47,872 nt of DNA from positions 123,814 through 171,685 of the forward strand of contig NZ_JAKEDT010000002.1 of NCBI RefSeq assembly GCF_021462525.1, in the 5' to 3' direction. The notes under the pieces were generated by a model that saw only the letters and a program-made list of their open reading frames with translations, made no database searches and had not been told where the DNA came from. The stretch comes from Thermus caliditerrae. GTDB lineage: Bacteria; Deinococcota; Deinococci; Deinococcales; Thermaceae. The translations under genes were made by a program, and so were the position numbers. Positions 29,975 to 39,373 of this stretch are shown here, in pieces (position 1 is the stretch's first letter; the number at the start of each line of letters is the position of its first letter).

Positions 29975-30406
29975 ATGAAAAAGGCTTTTTGGCTTGTCTT
30001 TCTGGCCCTCGCGGCCTGCACTGCTCCCCAAGGCATCAAGACCACGGGGAGCCTGCGCATCCAAAGCGTTCAGCCCGATGTGGTCTCCGGGTGCATCGTG
30101 CGGGCCGGGGATTGGATGGCCCTTAAGGGCAACACCTTCGGTACCCAGGCGGAGTGGGACAGCGGCGCCAACCACGCCCTCTTTCCCCCCGAACCCGGCC
30201 TCCCCGCCGAGTCCCCTGAGATCACCCAGGCAGAGAACCCGGCCACCCTCATGTTCCGTGTTCCCCAAGGAGCGCAAAGCGGCATCCTGCGCCTCCACGT
30301 GGAAGGTGTGGGGGACGCGGAAATCCCGGTAAACGTGCAGACCTTGGCCCCACAGATGGCTGTGCCGGGATGCGAGGTGCCCGCACCGCCGCAACCCCCC
30401 GAGTAA
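29975..30406 (+). CDS. Small lipoprotein with IPT/TIG-like strand-rich domain
   Basis: The 143-residue protein has a signal peptide with lipobox ALAAC (Cys15). The mature region has a single strand-rich domain of the IPT/TIG kind: 'IQSVQPDVVSGCIVRAGDWM' followed by ALKGNTFG and later 'ATLMFRVPQGAQSGILRLHV'. Two further cysteines (GCIV and GCEV) could pair. AGGAGG precedes ATG 29975. It is the last gene of the exported-protein operon, with a terminator directly downstream. Confidence 0.68.
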   Translation: MKKAFWLVFLALAACTAPQGIKTTGSLRIQSVQPDVVSGCIVRAGDWMALKGNTFGTQAEWDSGANHALFPPEPGLPAESPEITQAENPATLMFRVPQGAQSGILRLHVEGVGDAEIPVNVQTLAPQMAVPGCEVPAPPQPPE

Positions 30407-30416
30407 CGGCCCCAAA

Positions 30417-30440
30417 CCCCCTGCGCCTGCAGGGGGTTTT
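30417..30440 (+). terminator. Terminator of the exported-protein operon
   Basis: CCCCCTGC and GCAGGGGG form a perfect 8-bp stem with loop GCCT, followed by TTTT, ten bases past the last stop codon. Confidence 0.85.
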
Positions 30441-30500
30441 CCGTTACCCTCACGTACCCCGGCCCATCCCCAGCGGAAGAGGGCTCAGGACGGGAGGAGG

Positions 30501-31109
30501 TCACTTGAGGTGGCTTAGAAACTCCTCCCGGGTTTTCTGGCTTTCCCGGAAAACCCCCAGCATGGCGCTGGTGACGGTGCGGGAGTGCTGCTTCTCCACG
30601 CCCCGCATCATCATGCACAGGTGGACCCCCTCCACCACCACCCCCACCCCTTGGGGCTGGAGGATCTCCTGGATGGCCTCGGCGATCTGCACCGCCAGCC
30701 GCTCCTGCACCTGGAGCCTCCTGGCGAACATGTCCACGATGCGGGCGAACTTGGAAAGCCCCAGGATTTTCCCGTCTGGGATGTAGCCGATGTGCACCTG
30801 GCCGAAAAAGGGCAACATGTGGTGTTCACACATGGAGTAGAACTCAATGCCCTTCACCACCACCATCTCGCTGCCTTCGGCCTGGAAGACCGCCCCGTTC
30901 ACGATCTCTTGGAGGCTCTGGCGGTAGCCCCGGGTGAGGAAGGCCCAAGCCTTGGCCACTCGCTCGGGGGTCTTCAAGAGCCCCTCCCGAGCAGGGTCTT
31001 CCCCAATGACCTCCAGCCACTCAGCCGCAAGGCGCTGAAGCCGCTCCAGGTCCAGCTCCGTTTCAAAGGTGAGACCGGTCTCCTCTAACTCCACCATTCT
31101 GCCTTCCAT
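30501..31109 (-). CDS. folE: GTP cyclohydrolase I
   Basis: This 202-residue enzyme makes 7,8-dihydroneopterin triphosphate from GTP, the first step of folate and pterin synthesis. Zinc ligands are visible: Cys94 and His97 in [11 protein letters not shown], and Cys165 in HLCMMMRG. '[20 protein letters not shown]' (about 117-136) and '[10 protein letters not shown]' at the end are typical. ATG 31109 follows AAGGAGGGCACC and is preferred over the upstream in-frame start. It is the last gene of a four-gene minus-strand cluster with gamma carbonic anhydrase-like, ndx1 and DUF1028 genes. Confidence 0.96.
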   Translation of the reverse strand: MEGRMVELEETGLTFETELDLERLQRLAAEWLEVIGEDPAREGLLKTPERVAKAWAFLTRGYRQSLQEIVNGAVFQAEGSEMVVVKGIEFYSMCEHHMLPFFGQVHIGYIPDGKILGLSKFARIVDMFARRLQVQERLAVQIAEAIQEILQPQGVGVVVEGVHLCMMMRGVEKQHSRTVTSAMLGVFRESQKTREEFLSHLK

Positions 31110-31147
31110 GGTGCCCTCCTTACCGCTTTTCCTGTGTGGCCCCGGGC

Positions 31148-33058
<1,911 letters not shown>

Positions 33059-33064
33059 GCCCTT

Positions 33065-33070
33065 ATCCTA
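33065..33070 (-). promoter_or_regulatory. -10 box of a leaderless promoter for the DUF1028-ndx1-folE cluster
   Basis: TAGGAT is followed by AAGGGC and ATG 33058. It lies back to back with a possible TAAAGT -10 box (33085-33090) for typA. Confidence 0.55.
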
Positions 33071-33110
33071 CGCGCCCGCCCGTGGTAAAGTGGGGGGATT
33101 GGGTGCACCC

Positions 33111-34874
33111 ATGGAGATCCGAAACATTGCCATCATTGCCCACGTGGACCACGGCAAGACCACGCTGGTGGACGCCATGCTCCGCCAAGCCAAGGCCCTT
33201 TCCAAAGAGGAGGGGGAGCGCATCCTGGACTCCGGTGACCTGGAGAAGGAGCGCGGCATCACCATCCTGGCCAAGAACACCGCGGTGGTCTGGGGCGGGG
33301 TGAAGGTGAACATCGTGGACACCCCAGGCCACGCGGACTTCGGCGGGGAGGTGGAGCGGGCCCTCTCCCTGGTGGACGGGGTGCTCCTCCTGGTGGACGC
33401 CGCCGAGGGCCCCATGCCCCAGACCCGCTTCGTCCTGAGGAAGGCCCTAGGGGCGGGGCTAAAGCCCATCGTGGTCCTCAACAAGGTGGACAAGAAGGAG
33501 GCCCGCCCCGACGAGGTCTTAAGCCTCACCTTTGACCTCATGGTGGAGCTGGGGGCCTCGGACGACCAGCTGGACTTCCCCTACCTCTACGCCATCGGCC
33601 GGGAGGGCCGGGCCTGGCGGGAGGAGCCCCGAAACGACCTCCATGAGCTCTTCCAGGTCATCGTGGAGCACGTCCCCCCACCCCGCTGGACGGAGGGCCC
33701 CTTCCAGCTCCTGGTGGCCAACCTGGACCACTCCCCCTATCTGGGCCGGGTGGCCATCGGCAAGGTGGCCCGGGGGAGGGTGCGCAAGGGGGAAACCGTG
33801 GCCATCCTCAAGGAAGGGGCCAGCCTCTTGGCCAAGGTGGCCGCGGTCTACACCCACCAGGGCCTGGAGCGGGTGGAGGTGGAGGAGAGCCTCCCCGGGG
33901 ACATCGTGGCCCTGGCCGGGGTGGAGGGGGCGGAGATCGGGGACACCCTGGCGGCCCAGGAGGCCCCCGAAGCCCTCCCCCGCCTGCAGGTGGACGAGCC
34001 CACCGTGGCCCTCACCCTCACCGCCAACACCTCCCCCTTCGCTGGCCGGGAGGGCCGGTACGTGACGGGGCAGAAGCTGAAAGAGCGCCTCCTGAAGGAG
34101 CTCCGCACCAACGTGGCCCTGCAGGTGGAGGAAGTGAACCCGGAGGTCTTCGAGCTTAAGGGCCGGGGGGAGCTCCACCTGGCCATCCTCCTGGAAACCA
34201 TGCGCCGGGAGGGGTACGAGTTCAGCGTGGGCCAGCCCCGGGTGCTCACCAAAGACGGCCTCGAGCCCTACGAGCTCCTGGTGGTGGAGGTGCCCCAGGA
34301 CCGCTTTGGCAGCGTGATGGAGGCCTTAGGGGCCCGGCGGGCGGAGATGGTCTACATGGAGGTGGGCGAAAGGGTGCGGGCGGAGTTCGTCATCCCAGCC
34401 CGGGCCCTTTTCGGCTTCCGTAGCCTCTTCCTCTCCCTTACCGGGGGAGAAGGCCTCATGAGCCACACCTTCCACGGCTACGGCCCCGAGGCTGGCCCCA
34501 TTCCCACCCGCACCACGGGAAGCGCCGTGGCCATGGAGGCGGGGGTGGCCACCGCCTACAGCCTGAACCGCCTGCAGGAGCGGGTGCAGTTTTTCATTGA
34601 GCCGGGCACCGAGGTCTACGTGGGCATGATCGTGGGGGAGCACGTGCGGGAAAACGACCTGGACGTGAACGTCACCCTTGCCAAGAAGCTCACCAACGTG
34701 CGTGCCGCCGGCTCCGACGAGAACATCCGCCTCACCCCCCCGAGACGGCTCTCCCTGGAGGAGGCCCTGGCGTTTTTGGCGGAGGACGAGCTCCTGGAGG
34801 TGACCCCCAAGAGCCTGCGCCTGCGCAAGAAGGTGCTGGATCCCAGCCAGCGCAGGCGCCTGGTGGGCAAGTAG
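33111..34874 (+). CDS. typA: Translational GTPase TypA/BipA
   Basis: This 587-residue ribosome-associated GTPase has all G motifs: IIAHVDHGKTTLVD (G1, residues about 8-21), RGITI (G2), DTPGHADFGGE (G3), NKVDKKEARPD (G4) and a later G5. EF-Tu-type domain 2 and two EF-G-like domains ('LEPYELLVVEVPQDRFGSVM' and 'GLMSHTFHGYGPEAGPIPTR') follow, and the BipA-specific C-terminal part has 'DLDVNVTLAKKLTNVRAAGS' plus D. The extended open frame upstream is not part of the gene; ATG 33111 matches the universal start MEIRNIAIIAHVDHG. It acts in ribosome assembly and stress. It is divergent from the DUF1028 cluster. Confidence 0.96.
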   Translation: MEIRNIAIIAHVDHGKTTLVDAMLRQAKALSKEEGERILDSGDLEKERGITILAKNTAVVWGGVKVNIVDTPGHADFGGEVERALSLVDGVLLLVDAAEGPMPQTRFVLRKALGAGLKPIVVLNKVDKKEARPDEVLSLTFDLMVELGASDDQLDFPYLYAIGREGRAWREEPRNDLHELFQVIVEHVPPPRWTEGPFQLLVANLDHSPYLGRVAIGKVARGRVRKGETVAILKEGASLLAKVAAVYTHQGLERVEVEESLPGDIVALAGVEGAEIGDTLAAQEAPEALPRLQVDEPTVALTLTANTSPFAGREGRYVTGQKLKERLLKELRTNVALQVEEVNPEVFELKGRGELHLAILLETMRREGYEFSVGQPRVLTKDGLEPYELLVVEVPQDRFGSVMEALGARRAEMVYMEVGERVRAEFVIPARALFGFRSLFLSLTGGEGLMSHTFHGYGPEAGPIPTRTTGSAVAMEAGVATAYSLNRLQERVQFFIEPGTEVYVGMIVGEHVRENDLDVNVTLAKKLTNVRAAGSDENIRLTPPRRLSLEEALAFLAEDELLEVTPKSLRLRKKVLDPSQRRRLVGK

Positions 34875-34878
34875 CCCC

Positions 34879-34906
34879 TTGCCCAAGGACCGCCAGGGTG
34901 TAGAAT
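34879..34906 (+). promoter_or_regulatory. Promoter of the phosphonate-type ABC transporter operon
   Basis: TTGCCC (34879-34884) and TAGAAT (34901-34906) are 16 bp apart. Six bases separate the -10 box from GTG 34913, giving a leaderless mRNA. Confidence 0.6.
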
Positions 34907-34912
34907 CGGCCC

Positions 34913-35788
34913 GTGAAGCGTTGGGTTTTTCTCCTCCTGGCCCTCATGGGCCTCGGCCTGGGCCTGGCCCAGGCCCCGGTGAAGGTGCGCATCGGCTTCA
35001 ACCCCACCCAGAACTCCGACCAGCTGAAGGCGGCCGCCCAAGCCATCGCCGACTACATCGAGAAGGAGTTCAAGGGCACGGTGGAGGTGGAAATCTTCGT
35101 CCCCACCGAGTACCGCGGCCTCATTGAGGCCATGAAGGCGGGCAAGCTGGAGTTCGCCTTCTTCCCCCCCGACGGCTACGTGCTGGCCCACCGGGAGGCG
35201 GGGGCCGAGGTGCTCCTCAAGTCGGTGCGCAACGGCAACCCCTTCTACTGGTCGGCCATCATCGTGCGCAAGGACTCAGGCCTGAAGCGGATTGAGGACC
35301 TCGAGGGCAAGACCATCGCCTGGGTGGACCCCCTCTCCGCCGCCGGCTACATCTTCCCGCGGGCGGCCCTGGTGAGCCGGAGCATCAACCCCGACACCTT
35401 CTTCGCCAAGCAGGTCTTTGCCGGCAAGCACGACGCCGCGGTGCTGGCCGTGCTCAACAAGTCGGTGGACGCCGCCGCCACCTTCGCCAACGACGACAAG
35501 AACAAGTCGGGGGCCTGGACCCAGTTCCTGAAGCCCGAAGAGGCCCGGCAGATCACCGCCATCTTCTACTCCAAACCCATCCCCGGCGACACCTTCTCGG
35601 TTTCCAAGGACTTCCTCACCAAGTACCCCAACCTGGCCAAGGGCATCGCCGCCGCCATCCAACGCTGCAAAGCGCCCAAGTGCAACCTCCTGCAGAACCT
35701 TTACCGCATCGACTACATGATCCCGGCCAAGGACGCCGACTACGACGTGGTGCGGGAAGCCCGCCGCATCTCCGGCCAGGACAAGTGA
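34913..35788 (+). CDS. phnD: Phosphate/phosphonate/phosphite ABC transporter substrate-binding protein
   Basis: The 291-residue periplasmic binding protein begins with a signal peptide (about 1-22, ending LGLGLAQA). The family's binding pocket segments are seen: 'VRIGFNPTQNSDQLKAAAQA', 'GLIEAMKAGKLEFAFFPPDG', 'EDLEGKTIAWVDPLSAAGYI' (about 128-147) and 'AGKHDAAVLAVLNKSVDAAA'. Phosphonate, phosphite or phosphate is the likely ligand; the sequence alone does not decide. GTG 34913 is the start, with a leaderless -10 box. A strong terminator separates it from phnC, so the binding protein is probably made in excess. Confidence 0.9.
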   Translation: MKRWVFLLLALMGLGLGLAQAPVKVRIGFNPTQNSDQLKAAAQAIADYIEKEFKGTVEVEIFVPTEYRGLIEAMKAGKLEFAFFPPDGYVLAHREAGAEVLLKSVRNGNPFYWSAIIVRKDSGLKRIEDLEGKTIAWVDPLSAAGYIFPRAALVSRSINPDTFFAKQVFAGKHDAAVLAVLNKSVDAAATFANDDKNKSGAWTQFLKPEEARQITAIFYSKPIPGDTFSVSKDFLTKYPNLAKGIAAAIQRCKAPKCNLLQNLYRIDYMIPAKDADYDVVREARRISGQDK

Positions 35789-35804
35789 GGACCTAGCCCT
35801 TTCG

Positions 35805-35833
35805 GCCCCCAGGCACCCCTGGGGGCTTTTTTT
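35805..35833 (+). terminator. Terminator/attenuator between phnD and phnC
   Basis: GCCCCCAGG and CCTGGGGGC form a perfect 9-bp stem followed by seven T bases. Read-through would let phnC-phnE be expressed at a lower level than phnD. Confidence 0.85.
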
Positions 35834-35842
35834 CGGGGAACA

Positions 35843-36592
35843 ATGATCGAGGTCAAGAACCTGAGCAAAGTCTTCCCGGACGGCACCCAGGCCCTTTCAG
35901 GAGTTTCGGTGTCCATCCCCCAGGGAGACTTCGTGGCCATTATCGGCCTCTCGGGGGCGGGCAAGAGCACCTTTTTGCGCACCCTGAACCGCCTGGTGGA
36001 GCCCACCTCCGGGGAGATCCGGGTGGGCGGGGTGGAGGTCACCCGCCTCTCCCGCCGGGAGCTCCAAGCCTTCCGCCGCCGGGTGGGCTTCATCTTCCAG
36101 CAGTTCAACCTGGTCCAGCGCCTGACGGTGCTGGAGAACGTCCTGCACGGACGCCTGGGCTATCTCCCCACCTGGAAGGGGCTTTTGGGCCTCTACCGGG
36201 AGGAGGACACCGCCCTCGCCTTGGAGCAGATCCGCCGGGTGGGCCTCCAAGGCAAGGAACGGGCCCGGGCCGACCAGCTCTCCGGCGGACAGCAGCAGCG
36301 GGTGGCCATCGCCCGGGCCCTGGCCCAGGAGCCGGAGCTGATCCTGGCGGACGAGCCCATGGCCAGCCTGGACCCCCGGCTCTCCGACGTCATCCTGGGC
36401 ATCCTCAAGGAGTACAACCAGGAAAAAGGGGTGACCGTCTTGGTAAACATCCACGTCCTGGAGCTGGCCCGGCGCTATGCGCGGCGCGTTTTGGCCTTCA
36501 ACAGGGGACAGCTCGTCTTTGACGGACCCGTGGAGGACCTGACCCCGGAGGTGGAGCGCAGGGTCTACGCGGGGAATCTGGAGGCCCTATGA
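35843..36592 (+). CDS. phnC: Phosphonate-type ABC transporter ATP-binding protein
   Basis: The 249-residue ATPase has Walker A GLSGAGKSTFLR (about 36-47), Q-loop FIFQQFNLV (about 88-96), signature LSGGQQQRVAIARAL (about 146-160), Walker B LILADEPMASLDPR (about 166-179), and an atypical H-loop where the switch histidine lies in VNIHVLELA. The pattern matches the PhnC family. Its stop overlaps phnE by 4 bases. Confidence 0.92.
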   Translation: MIEVKNLSKVFPDGTQALSGVSVSIPQGDFVAIIGLSGAGKSTFLRTLNRLVEPTSGEIRVGGVEVTRLSRRELQAFRRRVGFIFQQFNLVQRLTVLENVLHGRLGYLPTWKGLLGLYREEDTALALEQIRRVGLQGKERARADQLSGGQQQRVAIARALAQEPELILADEPMASLDPRLSDVILGILKEYNQEKGVTVLVNIHVLELARRYARRVLAFNRGQLVFDGPVEDLTPEVERRVYAGNLEAL

Positions 36593-38214
36593 GCCTGGTC
36601 CTCTTTCTCCTCGGCGCGTTCCTGGCAGGCCTCCTGGGCCTGGGCCGGGGCTCGGTGCGCCGCTACCTGGTGGCCGGGGCCCTGGGGGTGTTGGTGGTCA
36701 CCCCGGCCTTTCCCCTGGTGGGGGCGGTGGGCTACCTCTCCCGGGAAACCCTGGGGCCCACCCTCCTCGCCCTTCTGCCCTTCGCCCCCCAGCTGGCCCT
36801 GGTGCCCCTGGGGGGGCTTCTCGCCCTGGCCTTGGCCCACTTCGGCGGACGGCCTGCGGGCCTGGGGGGGCTTTTGGGTGGGGGGCTAGGCTTTCTCGCC
36901 CTCCTCACCTTCCTGCAAGGCCCCGCCCACCTGGTGCGTTTGAAGCCTGTCCCCGGGCTCATGGAAGGGGCCGTGGGGCTCCTGGCCCTCCTGCCCTTCC
37001 TGGTCCTCGCCTTTTCCCAAAGGAAACGGACTTGGCTCTGGCTCCCCCTGGGGCTAGCCCTAGCCCTGGGCAGCTTCCTCTGGCTCAACTCCCCCCAGGG
37101 CCACACCTACTTTCCCCGCATGGAGGGGTACTACCAGCTGGTGCTCCCCGCGGAACCCGGAGCCGAGGAAGTCCTGGTAGCGGCCTACAACCAGGGCCTC
37201 GAGGACCTGAACCGGGTGCGGCAGGAGATCGGCCTCCCACCGCTGAAGCCCATCCAAGACCTTTCCGGCCTGGGAGAGGGGCGGCTTCCCCAGGAGGTGG
37301 CCCAGGCGGGCTACCGCCTCCTGCAACCCCAGGCCCTGGGCTACGGAGCGGTGGCCCTGCTCCTCTTCTTGGGGGTGATGGCAGGTGCAGGGCTTTGGCT
37401 GTTGCGGAACCCGGGGCTACTGGAAGCGGGGGACCTGCGCTCGGGCCTAGTCCTGGCAGGGGTGGCCCTCAGCGTCTTTCCCGCCTTTGACGCCACGGAG
37501 TTTGACCTGGGCAAGCTGGTCAAGGGCTGGCCTTTCCTGGTGAACTTCCTGGACCGGGCCTGGCCCCCCAACCTGGCCCAGCCGGCCAGCGGCATTTATC
37601 CGCTCCAAAGCGTGGCCAGCGAGATGCTCCTCACGGTGGAGATCGCCCTGGTGGGCACCCTTCTGGCCGCTCTCTTCGCCCTGCCCACCAGCTTTCTGGC
37701 CGCCCGCAACCTCACCTCAAAGAACCCCGTGCTCCGCCTCCTCTTCTACCTCATGCGGGGGTTTTACAACGTGGACCGGGGAGTGGACACCCTGATCCTG
37801 GCCCTGATCCTGGTGGCGGCGGTGGGCCTAGGGCCCTTCGCCGGGGTGCTGGCCATGGCCATCCACTCCATCGCCGACCTGGGCAAGCTCTACTCTGAGG
37901 CCATCGAGAACGTGGATAAGGGCCCCATCGAAGCCCTGGAGAGCGTGGGGGCCAGCGGGAGCAACGTCCTGCGCTGGGCCATCTTGCCCCAGGTGCTTCC
38001 CCTCTTCGTTTCCTACACCCTCTACCGCTTTGAGATCAACTTCCGGGTTTCCATCGTCTTGGGCCTGGTGGGAGCCGGGGGCATCGGCTTCTTCATCAAA
38101 GGGGCCATGGACGCGGGCCACTACGACCAGATGGTGATCGGCATCATCGCCATCGTCCTGGTGGTGAACCTCATCGACTTCGCCTCCAGCTGGCTGCGAA
38201 GCCGCCTGGTGTAG
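36589..38214 (+). CDS. phnE: PhnE-type ABC transporter permease with a long N-terminal membrane domain
   Basis: The C-terminal 195 residues (about 346-541) are PhnE: 'LLTVEIALVGTLLAALFALP', then the EAA loop EALESVGASGSNVLRWAILPQ-type segment (about 445-465), then 'FRVSIVLGLVGAGGIGFFIK'. Ordinary PhnE permeases have about 260-280 residues; this one has 541. The extra 340 residues contain about eight hydrophobic segments and a soluble stretch (about 165-250) including 'GYYQLVLPAEPGAEEVLVAA'. The extension is not similar to a second PhnE that I recognise. It may be a periplasmic-facing docking domain or a fused second membrane protein. The coding frame is continuous. Confidence 0.85.
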   Translation: MSLVLFLLGAFLAGLLGLGRGSVRRYLVAGALGVLVVTPAFPLVGAVGYLSRETLGPTLLALLPFAPQLALVPLGGLLALALAHFGGRPAGLGGLLGGGLGFLALLTFLQGPAHLVRLKPVPGLMEGAVGLLALLPFLVLAFSQRKRTWLWLPLGLALALGSFLWLNSPQGHTYFPRMEGYYQLVLPAEPGAEEVLVAAYNQGLEDLNRVRQEIGLPPLKPIQDLSGLGEGRLPQEVAQAGYRLLQPQALGYGAVALLLFLGVMAGAGLWLLRNPGLLEAGDLRSGLVLAGVALSVFPAFDATEFDLGKLVKGWPFLVNFLDRAWPPNLAQPASGIYPLQSVASEMLLTVEIALVGTLLAALFALPTSFLAARNLTSKNPVLRLLFYLMRGFYNVDRGVDTLILALILVAAVGLGPFAGVLAMAIHSIADLGKLYSEAIENVDKGPIEALESVGASGSNVLRWAILPQVLPLFVSYTLYRFEINFRVSIVLGLVGAGGIGFFIKGAMDAGHYDQMVIGIIAIVLVVNLIDFASSWLRSRLV

Positions 38215-38220
38215 CAAGAG

Positions 38221-38240
38221 GCCGGGCCCCTGGGCCCGGC
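38221..38240. terminator. Bidirectional hairpin after phnE
   Basis: GCCGGGCCC and GGGCCCGGC form a perfect 9-bp inverted repeat around CT. There is no strong T-tract on either side. It sits between the phnE stop and the convergent 24-codon ORF. Confidence 0.6.
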
Positions 38241-38259
38241 CCTTCCGCTTGCTAAGGCC

Positions 38260-38334
38260 CTACTCCTCTTCCCGCTCCCCGTAGGTTTCCAGGGCCTCCT
38301 GCCACGCCTGGCTGATCTCCTTGGCCTGTTCCAT
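38260..38334 (-). CDS. Possible microprotein gene, 24 aa
   Basis: A short frame begins at ATG 38334 behind a near-perfect Shine-Dalgarno (TTAAGGAGG, 6 bases before the ATG) and ends with TAG after 24 codons. The predicted peptide starts MEQAKEISQAWQEAL and is acidic at its C-terminus (three Glu in a row), suggesting a single amphipathic helix. It is too short for most annotation tools. The ribosome site is among the best in the window, which argues for translation. A weak promoter can be proposed upstream (TTGATG, 15 bases, TACCCT, about 38349-38385). No homologue is known to me. Confidence 0.5.
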   Translation of the reverse strand: MEQAKEISQAWQEALETYGEREEE

Positions 38335-38410
38335 GGTGAACCTCCTTAAGGCTAAGGGTAAGAAGGAACGGGCGCCATCAAAGCGAGGTAAAGGGAAAAC
38401 CCGTACACCC

Positions 38411-38445
38411 TGGAGGCGGTGTAGCTGGCAAAAGCTACACCCAGG
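38411..38445. other. Intergenic hairpin region upstream of the microprotein
   Basis: GGTGTAGC and GCTACACC form an 8-bp stem around TGGCAAAA, extended by CCTGG and CCAGG outside. It stands beside copy C of the dispersed element. The whole gap from 38335 to 38548 contains only this hairpin, a possible promoter and the element; I see no other gene. Confidence 0.45.
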
Positions 38446-38553
38446 CTTTAAGCACCCCGCCGTGGGTTACGCCACGACGGGGCCCCGGAAAGGGCAGGGG
38501 CAAGCCAATGCAGCCTTGGCCGGTGGGGCGACCTCCTCGCGCGGGCGCCTAGG
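38446..38553 (+). repeat. Dispersed palindromic element, copy C
   Basis: The left end is CTTTAAGCACCCC and the right end GGGCGCCTAGG. The hairpin (CCCCGCCGTGG 38455-38465 with CCACGACGGGG 38472-38482) is nearly intact. The later GCAAGCC and CTTGGCCGGTGGGGCGACC match copies A and E. The TAG stop of the minus-strand gene ending at 38549 lies in its right end. Confidence 0.8.
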
Positions 38554-39232
38554 ACTGCAGCAGGGCCTCGGCCTCGAGGCGGGCCAGAACCCGCTCCAAG
38601 CTCCCCCCCCGCCAGCGCTCCACCGCGTAGGCCGAGAGGGGAAAGCGCTCCTTAAGGCGCCGCAGAAGCCCGGCGGCGTCCTCGGGGCGGCTTCCCTGAA
38701 GCACCAAGAGGTACCCCCCATTGAGCCGGAAGGCCAGGTCCCCCCGCCTCAGTTCGCCCTGGAGCCGCTCCGGTGGCGCAGAGGTGGAGAGGTACACCAA
38801 GACCAAGGGCCGCCTTAGGGCCAGGCCCTCCAGGGCCCCCGCCAGGCGCAGAAGGTCCTCCCGCCCCCCTACCCCCTCCAAAGCGGGCAAAAGGGGGGCC
38901 TCCTTTCCCGTGCCCAAGAAAAAGGCCGCCCCCAGGGCCAAAACCCCCAGGAAACCGCCCAAGGCCGCAAACCCCGAAGCCTCCGCCCCGGTGAGCAGGA
39001 GGGCACTCTCCAAAGCCGCCTGAAAGGCCAGAAGCCCCAGACCGGCCACCAAAAACACCTGCACCCCGTAGGCCACGGGGAAGCGGGAGTAGAGGCTGGC
39101 TACCGCCGCCAGCGCCAAAGCCAGGAGAAGAAGCCAAAGGCCCCGTTCGGCCTGGCCCGAAGGCTCCAAAAGGGCCAGGGGCGATAGGCCCAAAAGGAAG
39201 AGGGCCCAGGGCAAGAGGAACAGCCAGCGCAT
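38549..39232 (-). CDS. Membrane protein with a degenerate GGDEF-like cytoplasmic domain
   Basis: The 227-residue protein has about four hydrophobic segments in residues 1-110. It then has a soluble domain (about 125-227) whose strand order 'RRPLVLVYLSTSAPPERLQG' and 'GDLAFRLNGGYLLVLQGSRP' followed by 'LKERFPLSAYAVERWRGGSL' is that of a diguanylate-cyclase fold. No GGDEF motif is present; the region where it would sit reads RLNGGYLL. It may therefore bind a nucleotide or act as an inactive sensor. The stop codon is provided by the dispersed element. No signal for an operon partner. Confidence 0.6.
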   Translation of the reverse strand: MRWLFLLPWALFLLGLSPLALLEPSGQAERGLWLLLLALALAAVASLYSRFPVAYGVQVFLVAGLGLLAFQAALESALLLTGAEASGFAALGGFLGVLALGAAFFLGTGKEAPLLPALEGVGGREDLLRLAGALEGLALRRPLVLVYLSTSAPPERLQGELRRGDLAFRLNGGYLLVLQGSRPEDAAGLLRRLKERFPLSAYAVERWRGGSLERVLARLEAEALLQS

Positions 39233-39269
39233 GCTCGCCCCCAGCCTACCACGTCCCCCCTGCCCTGGG

Positions 39270-39364
39270 CTTAAGTACCCCCCTCACGAGGGGGCCCCAG
39301 AAAGGCCTTGGGCATGGCCCTTTCCCTTACCTGCTGAGGCAAGCCCCATGCGCCAACACTTAGG
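39270..39364 (+). repeat. Dispersed palindromic element, copy D (shortened)
   Basis: The left end is CTTAAGTACCCC, the right end CACTTAGG. The hairpin is reduced to CCCCC-TCACGA-GGGGG followed by CCCC, and the 3' half keeps GGCAAGCC only. The final TAGG is part of the TAGGAT -10 box of rarA. Confidence 0.75.
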
Positions 39365-39366
39365 AT
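39361..39366 (+). promoter_or_regulatory. -10 box of rarA, partly provided by the dispersed element
   Basis: TAGGAT is followed by seven bases (GGGGAGG) and ATG 39374. Its first four bases are the right terminus of copy D. Confidence 0.5.
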
Positions 39367-39373
39367 GGGGAGG

